Below, piece by piece: positions 6,418 through 11,122 of a stretch of 11,122 nt of DNA. This DNA is from DATNNN01 sp035601815. Lineage in GTDB: Bacteria; Pseudomonadota; Alphaproteobacteria; Rhizobiales; Xanthobacteraceae. A program made the position numbers and the translations under genes. Location: the NCBI GenBank assembly GCA_035601815.1, contig DATNNN010000086.1, positions 1 through 11,122 on the forward strand. The letters are read 5' to 3'. The notes beneath the pieces are model-generated. The model saw nothing but the letters and a program-made list of their open reading frames with translations, had not been told where the DNA came from and did not search any database. Every line of letters starts with the position of its first letter. Position 1 is the first letter of the stretch.

Positions 6418-7290
6418 ATGCGCCCGCGCCGTAGCGTCCTCTACATGCCGGGCTCCAATGCCCGCGCCTTGGAAAAGGCGCGCACACTTCCGGCGGACAG
6501 CCTGATCCTCGATCTGGAAGACGCGGTGGCGCCCGAGGCCAAGACGAGCGCGCGTGCGCAAGTGGCGGCGGCGGTCCAGGCGAAAGGCTTCGGCGGCCGC
6601 GAGGTGGTGGTGCGCATCAACGGCCTCGACACGCCGTGGGGCAAGGACGATCTCGCCGCCGCCGTCGTGGCCCACCCCGACGCGATCCTGGTGCCGAAGG
6701 TTTCGTCCGCCGCGGAACTCATCTTCGTCGGCCACCGGCTCGTCGATCTGGCGGCGCCGCCCGGCATTGCCGTGTGGGCCATGATCGAGACCGCGCGCGC
6801 GATCCTCGACGCCGGCCTGATCGCCGCCGAGGCGCGCGATCCGCTGGCGGCGCTCAAGGCGTTCGTATTGGGCACCAACGACCTCGCCAAGGAAACCCGC
6901 ATGCGCATCGTGCCCGGGCGCGGGCCGATGCAGGCCGCTCTCACCATGGCCGTGCTTGCCGGCCACGCCTATGGCCTCGACGTGATCGACGGGGTCTATA
7001 ACGACATCCACGACGCGGCAGGTTTCGCGCGGGAGTGCCGCGAGGCGCGCGAAATGGGTTTCGACGGCAAGACGCTGATCCACCCGAGCCAGATCGAGCC
7101 GTGCAACGCCGCCTTCACGCCCACGCCGCAGGAGGTGGCCGAGGCGAAGAAGATCGTCGCCGTCTTCGATCGGCCCGAAAACCGCGACAAGGGCGTGATC
7201 GCGCTCGACGGCCGCATGGTCGAGCGCATGCATGCCGAGAGCGCAAGGCGTACGCTAGCGCTGGCAGTGGCGGCGGAACGCGGGGGCTAG
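6418..7290 (+). CDS. mcl2: CitE/HpcH-family CoA lyase, probable (3S)-malyl-CoA thioesterase or malyl-CoA lyase (Mcl2-like)
   Basis: This 290-aa protein belongs to the HpcH/HpaI aldolase (citrate lyase beta) fold. Motifs run in order: RSVLYMPGSNARALEKA (5-21), LILDLEDAV (29-37), VVVRINGLDTPWG (63-75, Arg67 binding the acyl group), ILVPKVSSAAEL (90-101), MIETARAIL (122-130) and LGTNDLAKE (151-159), then GFDGKTLIHPSQI (214-226). Glu124 and Asp155 are the expected Mg2+ ligands. It resembles Rhodobacter Mcl2, which hydrolyses (3S)-malyl-CoA to malate, more than Mcl1, whose N-terminus differs (CQLFGPGS type). A citramalyl-CoA or methylmalyl-CoA lyase role is possible. The ATG at 6418 is chosen for the family N-terminus; no clear ribosome site is seen. 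mch follows with a 3-nt gap, supporting a shared ethylmalonyl-CoA pathway role. The family is certain; the substrate is not. Confidence 0.85.
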   Translation: MRPRRSVLYMPGSNARALEKARTLPADSLILDLEDAVAPEAKTSARAQVAAAVQAKGFGGREVVVRINGLDTPWGKDDLAAAVVAHPDAILVPKVSSAAELIFVGHRLVDLAAPPGIAVWAMIETARAILDAGLIAAEARDPLAALKAFVLGTNDLAKETRMRIVPGRGPMQAALTMAVLAGHAYGLDVIDGVYNDIHDAAGFARECREAREMGFDGKTLIHPSQIEPCNAAFTPTPQEVAEAKKIVAVFDRPENRDKGVIALDGRMVERMHAESARRTLALAVAAERGG

Positions 7291-7293
7291 GCC

Positions 7294-8343
7294 ATGGCGG
7301 GCGCGGCGGGCAATTTCTTCGAGGATTTCCGCGTCGGCCAGGTCATCCGCCACGCCACCCCGCGCACCGTGACCGTGGGCGACGTCGCCCTCTACACCGG
7401 CCTGTTCGGAACGCGCTTCGCGGTCCAGTCGTCGGACGCCTTCGCCAAGGAGATCGGCTACGCGCGCGCGCCGGTGGACGATCTCCTCGTCTTCCACGTG
7501 GTGTTCGGCAAGACGGTGCCCGACATTTCGCTCAACGCCGTCGCCAACCTCGGCTATGCCGCCTGCCGCTTTCTCGCGCCGGTGTTCCCCGGCGACACGC
7601 TTACCGCCGTCTCCGAGGTGATCGGCGTGCGCGAGAACTCCAACGGCAAGTCGGGCGTGGTGTACGTGCGCTCCACCGGATTCAAGGATGGCAGCACCGA
7701 GGTGGTCGACTACGTGCGCTGGGTGATGGTGCGAAAGCGCGACCCTGCGGCGCCGGTGCCGCCGCCGGTGGTGCCCAAGCTGCCGCCGCAGCTTCATTCC
7801 GACGCGCTCGGCGGCGCGGTGCCGCGCCTCAAGATCGACGCCTACAACTTCGCGCTCGCCGGCAGCCCGCGCCGCTTCGCCGACTACTTGGTCGGCGACC
7901 GCATCGATCACGTGGACGGCGTCACCGTGGAGGAGGCCGAGCACCAGACCGCCACGCGCCTTTATCAGAACCCGGCGCGCCTCCACTTCAACCAATGGGC
8001 GGCGGCGGGTACCCGCTTCCGCCGCCGGCTGGTGTACGGCGGCCACGCCATCTCGATCGCGCGGGCGCTGTCGTTCAGCGGCCTCGCCAACGCCTTTCAC
8101 GTGGCGGCGATCAACGCCGGGCGCCACGTGGCGCCGCTGTTCGCCGGCGATACGGTATTCGCCTGGAGCGAGGTGCTCGAGCGCGACGAGCTGCCCCGCC
8201 GCCGCGACCTCGGCGCGCTCAGGCTGCGCACCGTCGCCACCAAGGACCGGCCGTGCGGCGATTTTCCCTACAAGCGCGGGGGCGACGATTACGATCCGGC
8301 GGTGATCCTCGATCTGGACTACTGGGTGCTGATCCCGCGCTGA
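7294..8343 (+). CDS. mch: Mesaconyl-CoA hydratase (beta-methylmalyl-CoA dehydratase)
   Basis: Mch reversibly hydrates mesaconyl-C1-CoA to beta-methylmalyl-CoA, a late step of the ethylmalonyl-CoA pathway. The 349-aa size fits the double hot-dog MaoC-type architecture of Mch rather than a single MaoC hydratase. The N-terminal half begins NFFEDFRVGQVIRHATPRTV (7-26), contains VDDLLVFHVVFGKTVPDIS (61-79, Asp62/63 and His68) and ENSNGKSGVVYVRSTGF (114-130), then a Pro-rich linker (about 151-166). The second hot dog, from about 188, holds YQNPARLHFNQW (224-235), resembling the hydratase-2 NPxxxH pattern with His231. These segments agree with my memory of Rhodobacter sphaeroides Mch. The gene starts 3 nt after the lyase stop, and its own stop lies 1 nt from that of the converging lysR. 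Plain MaoC dehydratase is the fallback annotation. Confidence 0.88.
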   Translation: MAGAAGNFFEDFRVGQVIRHATPRTVTVGDVALYTGLFGTRFAVQSSDAFAKEIGYARAPVDDLLVFHVVFGKTVPDISLNAVANLGYAACRFLAPVFPGDTLTAVSEVIGVRENSNGKSGVVYVRSTGFKDGSTEVVDYVRWVMVRKRDPAAPVPPPVVPKLPPQLHSDALGGAVPRLKIDAYNFALAGSPRRFADYLVGDRIDHVDGVTVEEAEHQTATRLYQNPARLHFNQWAAAGTRFRRRLVYGGHAISIARALSFSGLANAFHVAAINAGRHVAPLFAGDTVFAWSEVLERDELPRRRDLGALRLRTVATKDRPCGDFPYKRGGDDYDPAVILDLDYWVLIPR

Positions 8344-8344
8344 A

Positions 8345-9232
8345 TTACGCTTCGGCGCGCAGGTGCGTCACGAGCTCGCGTGCGTAGGACGGCAGCTCGG
8401 TGAAGCTGCGCACGCAAATGGTGAGATCGCGTACCGCCCAGGTGTCGGTGAGCGTCACCGTGGTGATCGCCATGGATTTTGTCGCGCGCCTCGCCGTCGT
8501 TTCCGGCACGATGCCGACGCCCACGTTCTTCTCCACGAGGCGACACACGGCGTCGAAAGAGCGCAACTGGATGCGCAGGCGGAGCGGCCGGCCGATGCGC
8601 GCCGCCTTGTCGGCAAGGAAGCGCTGCAGCGCGCTTGCCCGGTCGAGGCCGACGAAGTCGCGGTCGAGCACCTGGGCGAAGCTCGTTTTGGCGCGCTTGG
8701 CGAGGGGATGCTCGTTCGCCACCACCAGCACGAAGCGGTCGCGGCGATAGGGGAAGGTCTCGAGCGACCCGGGATCGACGGTGCCGGCGACGATGCCGAC
8801 ATCGGCCACACCCTCGGCGATAAGGGCGACGATCTCGTCGCTGAGCCGCTCCTCGAGCTCGATCGAGACGCTGGGATAGGCGGCGAGAAAGGAGCTCAGC
8901 GCCTCGGGCAGAAACTCGGTGAGGGCGTTGGTGTTGGAGAGCACGCGAATCTGGCTGCCGACGCCGCCGGCGTAGGCGCCGAGGTCCTCGCGCAGGCGTT
9001 CGGCCTGGCGCAGGATGATACGGGCATGCTGGAGCAGCGTTCGGCCGGCATGGGTTAGCGTTACCCCCTGGCGGCCCCGCACCAGGAGGGAGGCGCCGAG
9101 CGCCTCCTCCATATGGCGGATGCGGGTGGAGGCGGCGGCGAGCGCCAGATGCGCCCGCTCGGCGCCGCGGGTGATGGAGCCGGCCTCGACCACGTCGCGG
9201 AACAAGCTCAAGTCGGCAAGGTCGAAGCGCAT
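8345..9232 (-). CDS. LysR-family transcriptional regulator
   Basis: The 295-aa product has the standard LysR size and layout. A winged helix-turn-helix spans residues 3-60, with the helices in FRDVVEAGSITRGAERAHLA and ASTRIRHMEEALGASLLVR and the wing GVTLTHAGRTLL. A linker helix follows to about 90, then a periplasmic-binding-like effector domain. IRVLSNTNALTEFLPEALSSF (95-115) opens the effector domain and DVGIVAG marks its second part. It is transcribed divergently from sdhC and convergently to mch, so sdhCDAB, the mcl2-mch pair or both are candidate targets. The effector is unknown. The ribosome site GAAGG lies 6 nt before the ATG at 9232 and falls inside one of two TTCG-N7-CGAA palindromes, which suggests self-repression. 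Confidence 0.93.
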   Translation of the reverse strand: MRFDLADLSLFRDVVEAGSITRGAERAHLALAAASTRIRHMEEALGASLLVRGRQGVTLTHAGRTLLQHARIILRQAERLREDLGAYAGGVGSQIRVLSNTNALTEFLPEALSSFLAAYPSVSIELEERLSDEIVALIAEGVADVGIVAGTVDPGSLETFPYRRDRFVLVVANEHPLAKRAKTSFAQVLDRDFVGLDRASALQRFLADKAARIGRPLRLRIQLRSFDAVCRLVEKNVGVGIVPETTARRATKSMAITTVTLTDTWAVRDLTICVRSFTELPSYARELVTHLRAEA

Positions 9233-9240
9233 GGCTAGCC

Positions 9241-9255
9241 TTCGGATTTAGCGAA
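9241..9255. promoter_or_regulatory. LysR-type operator candidate 1, TTCG-N7-CGAA
   Basis: TTCG GATTTAG CGAA is a palindrome with a T-N11-A core. The dyad extends to 7+7 bp (GCCTTCG at 9238-9244, CGAAGGC at 9252-9258). Its left arm, read on the minus strand, is the lysR ribosome site, so binding here would block lysR expression. The same spaced motif recurs at 9305. Confidence 0.5.
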
Positions 9256-9304
9256 GGCAGGCTACGCTAGAAGCTTATTGCGAACAACCCTATGCTCGCT
9301 AGTG

Positions 9305-9319
9305 TTCGCCAATTGCGAA
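9305..9319. promoter_or_regulatory. LysR-type operator candidate 2, TTCG-N7-CGAA
   Basis: TTCG CCAATTG CGAA forms a palindrome with 5-bp arms (TTCGC / GCGAA) and a T-N11-A core. It matches site 1 in both arm sequence and spacing. Its centre is 57 nt before the sdhC ATG and 64 bp from the centre of site 1, about six helical turns, so a LysR tetramer could bridge the two. Binding has not been shown; this is inferred from sequence. Confidence 0.5.
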
Positions 9320-9357
9320 GCGTCGCGGTAGGCGCGCGCTTCGCAGCGTCATTCGCC

Positions 9358-9361
9358 GGAG
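9358..9361 (+). promoter_or_regulatory. Ribosome-binding site of sdhC
   Basis: GGAG followed by a 7-nt spacer to the ATG at 9369 fixes the sdhC start. Confidence 0.6.
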
Positions 9362-9368
9362 ATTTCCG

Positions 9369-9770
9369 ATGGCCAGTACCCGGGGGCCGATCGAGCGCCC
9401 GCTCTCGCCGCACCTGCAGATCTATCGCCTGACACTCACCATGGCGATGTCGATCGCCCACCGGGTGAGCGGAGCGGCGCTCTATTTCGGCACGCTACTG
9501 CTCGTGTGGTGGCTAGTGGCGGCGGCGACCTCGGCGCGGCAATACGACGTGGTCAACGCGGTGTTCTCGTCGTGGATCGGGCGCATCGTGCTGTTCGGCT
9601 ACACTTGGGCGCTGATGCACCACATGCTCGGCGGCATGCGCCATCTGCTGTGGGACACCGGCCGCGGCTTCGAGCCGGCGGAGCGCGAGTTCCTGGCGCG
9701 CGCGACCATCATCGGCTCGATCGCGCTCACCTTCGCGGTGTGGCTGCTCGCCTACGTACTGAAGGGGTGA
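9369..9770 (+). CDS. sdhC: Succinate dehydrogenase cytochrome b556 subunit
   Basis: SdhC is one of the two membrane anchors of complex II. It holds haem b and part of the ubiquinone site. The 133-aa protein begins RPLSPHLQIYRLTLTMAMS and has the family signature SIAHRVSG (28-35). Ser28 and Arg32 correspond to the quinone-site Ser27 and Arg31 of E. coli. Three membrane helices are visible, at about 25-50, 68-90 and 112-131. In the second, HHMLGGMRHLLWD places His85 at the position of the E. coli haem ligand His84. It is the first gene of the sdh operon, and sdhD starts 5 nt after its stop. The lysR-sdhC gap upstream carries the paired palindromes, so LysR control of this operon is plausible, though not usual for sdh. 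Confidence 0.97.
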   Translation: MASTRGPIERPLSPHLQIYRLTLTMAMSIAHRVSGAALYFGTLLLVWWLVAAATSARQYDVVNAVFSSWIGRIVLFGYTWALMHHMLGGMRHLLWDTGRGFEPAEREFLARATIIGSIALTFAVWLLAYVLKG

Positions 9771-9775
9771 AGATC

Positions 9776-10150
9776 ATGCGCACGCCGCTTTCCCGTGTTC
9801 GCGGCCTCGGCGCGGCTCACGCCGGCACCGGGCACTTCTGGCTGCAGCGGCTCACCGCCGTCGCCAACATTCCGCTGGTCATCGCTTTCCTCGTCATCTT
9901 CGTCGCGCTCGCCGGACGCAGCCAGGCGGCGGTGGTGGCGACGCTCGGCCAGCCGGTAGTGGCGGTGCTGTTTCTGGCGGCAATCTTTTCGGTGGTCACT
10001 CACATGCGCATCGGCATGCAGGCCATCATCGAGGACTACGTGCACGGCGAGGTCGCAAGGGTCGCGCTGGTCATGGCCAACACCTTTTTCGCGTTCGGCG
10101 TCGGGCTCGCCTCGGCGTTCGCGATCCTGCGCATCAGCTTCGGTCTCTGA
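9776..10150 (+). CDS. sdhD: Succinate dehydrogenase membrane anchor subunit
   Basis: SdhD is the second hydrophobic anchor of complex II and completes the haem b and ubiquinone sites. The product is 124 aa with three membrane helices, at about 28-47, 58-80 and 98-120. The diagnostic stretch is VVTHMRIGMQAIIEDYVHGE (73-92). His76 is the probable haem ligand, and Asp87-Tyr88 match the quinone-site Asp-Tyr pair of E. coli SdhD. The N-terminal GTGHFWLQRLTAVANIPL is typical of alphaproteobacterial SdhD. The ATG at 9776 is 5 nt after the sdhC stop, with the purine-rich AAGGGGTGA just before it. Longer reading in frame falls inside sdhC and is not a start. Confidence 0.95.
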   Translation: MRTPLSRVRGLGAAHAGTGHFWLQRLTAVANIPLVIAFLVIFVALAGRSQAAVVATLGQPVVAVLFLAAIFSVVTHMRIGMQAIIEDYVHGEVARVALVMANTFFAFGVGLASAFAILRISFGL

Positions 10151-10151
10151 G

Positions 10152-11122
10152 ATGGCAACGAACGGCAAGAATTCGGCTCCCGCGGTCAACGGCCGCGCCT
10201 ATCCCGTCACCGATCACCGCTACGACGTGGTGGTGGTGGGCGCCGGCGGCGCCGGCCTGCGCGCGCTCGTCGGTTGCGCCGAGGCCGGGCTGAAGACCGC
10301 CTGCATTACCAAGGTCTTTCCCACGCGCTCGCACACGGTGGCCGCGCAGGGCGGCATCTCGGCCGCGCTCGGCAACATGGGCGAAGACGATTGGCGCTGG
10401 CACATGTACGACACCGTCAAGGGCTCCGACTGGCTCGGCGACCAGGACGCGATCGAATATCTCTGCCGCAACGCGCCGGCCGCCGTCTACGAGCTCGAAC
10501 ATTACGGCCTGCCCTTCTCGCGCACCCCCGACGGCAAGATCTACCAGCGGCCGTTCGGCGGCATGACCACCCGCTATGGCGAGGGCACGGCACAGCGCAC
10601 CTGTGCCGCCGCCGATCGCACCGGCCATGCCATGCTGCACACGATGTACGGCCAGGCGCTGCGCCACTCGGCGGAATTCTACATCGAGTTCTTCGCCATC
10701 GACCTGATCATGGACGACCAGGGCGCCTGCCGCGGCGTCGTCGCGCTGAAGCTCGATGACGGCACGCTGCATCGTTTCCGCGCGCAAACCACGATTCTGG
10801 CGACCGGTGGTTATGGCCGCGCCTACGCCTCCTGCACTTCGGCGCATACCTGCACCGGTGACGGCAACGCAATGGCGCTGCGGGCAGGGCTGCCGCTGCA
10901 GGACATGGAGTTCGTCCAGTTCCATCCGACCGGAATCTACGGCGCAGGCTGCCTGATCACCGAGGGTGCGCGCGGAGAGGGCGCCTATCTCGTCAATTCA
11001 CAGGGCGAGCGCTTCATGGAGCGTTACGCCCCTTCCGCCAAGGACCTTGCCTCGCGCGACGTCGTTTCCCGCGCCATGACCATCGAAATCCGCGAGGGTC
11101 GCGGCGTCGGCAAGCTCAAGGA
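10152..11122 (+). CDS. sdhA: Succinate dehydrogenase flavoprotein subunit, 3' end outside window
   Basis: SdhA oxidises succinate to fumarate on covalently bound FAD and passes electrons to the SdhB iron-sulfur clusters. The frame is open for 323 codons to the window end, about half of the usual 590-610 aa. Visible parts are the FAD-binding YDVVVVGAGGAGLRA (24-38), then TRSHTVAAQGGISAALGN, in which His61 is the residue that bonds FAD. PFGGMTTRYGEGTAQRTC, LATGGYGRAYASCTSAHTC and the active-site FHPTGIYGAGCLITEGARG follow, then LASRDVVSRAM, the region of the catalytic arginine. The ATG at 10152 is 1 nt after the sdhD stop, and the N-terminal extension before the Rossmann motif is normal for alphaproteobacteria. 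sdhB is expected downstream. Confidence 0.98.
   Translation, partial: MATNGKNSAPAVNGRAYPVTDHRYDVVVVGAGGAGLRALVGCAEAGLKTACITKVFPTRSHTVAAQGGISAALGNMGEDDWRWHMYDTVKGSDWLGDQDAIEYLCRNAPAAVYELEHYGLPFSRTPDGKIYQRPFGGMTTRYGEGTAQRTCAAADRTGHAMLHTMYGQALRHSAEFYIEFFAIDLIMDDQGACRGVVALKLDDGTLHRFRAQTTILATGGYGRAYASCTSAHTCTGDGNAMALRAGLPLQDMEFVQFHPTGIYGAGCLITEGARGEGAYLVNSQGERFMERYAPSAKDLASRDVVSRAMTIEIREGRGVGKLK

Noticed and set aside
5363..6487. Long minus-strand open frame of 374 codons opposite asd
   Set aside because: The frame is antisense to a secure asd gene. The translation is rich in Arg, His, Gly and Asp with no recognisable domain, as expected of a GC-rich shadow frame.
7035..8387. 450-codon plus-strand frame across mcl2 and mch
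   Set aside because: The translation is Arg/Ala/Gly-rich in the wrong frame. Both genes in the other frame have full family motifs.
10134..10925. 263-codon minus-strand frame opposite sdhA
   Set aside because: It is a shadow of the sdhA flavoprotein frame, which continues uninterrupted to the window end with clear FAD motifs.

Overview
The window is a gene-dense, GC-rich chromosomal segment. It carries leuD-leuB, asd, a malyl-CoA lyase-type gene beside a mesaconyl-CoA hydratase gene, and sdhCDA. Protein signatures and gene order point to an alphaproteobacterium, most likely of the Hyphomicrobiales (Bradyrhizobium/Xanthobacteraceae-like). That placement is inferred from family resemblance, not from a search. 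No tRNA, rRNA, CRISPR array, insertion sequence or phage gene was seen. The content is mostly core metabolism, and I found no convincing undescribed system.

Layout. 1-382: the 3' part of a zincin-like metallopeptidase gene. 467-2190: leuD and leuB of leucine biosynthesis, 5 nt apart. 2203-2496 (minus): a small secreted Tyr/Pro-rich protein of unknown function. 2686-4406: a Tat-exported molybdenum sulfite dehydrogenase and its small monohaem cytochrome c (SorAB type), coupled by a TTGA start/stop overlap. 4407-5294 (minus): an unrecognised single-pass membrane protein. 5369-8343: asd, a CitE/Mcl2-like CoA lyase or thioesterase, and mesaconyl-CoA hydratase, closely spaced and probably one operon. 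8345-9232 (minus): a LysR regulator. 9369 to the end: sdhC, sdhD and the first part of sdhA.

How the genes fit together. Mch and the Mcl-type enzyme belong to the ethylmalonyl-CoA pathway (glyoxylate-bypass-independent acetate or C1 assimilation). That pathway yields glyoxylate/malate plus propionyl-CoA, which is converted to succinyl-CoA and then succinate, the substrate of the neighbouring succinate dehydrogenase. The LysR gene sits between the two blocks, divergent from sdhC. The 136-nt gap between lysR and sdhC holds two copies of the palindrome TTCG-N7-CGAA, each fitting the LysR T-N11-A rule, with centres 64 bp apart. This is the strongest regulatory signal in the window. SorAB oxidises sulfite in the periplasm and passes electrons to cytochrome c; it looks like a self-contained cassette set between housekeeping genes.
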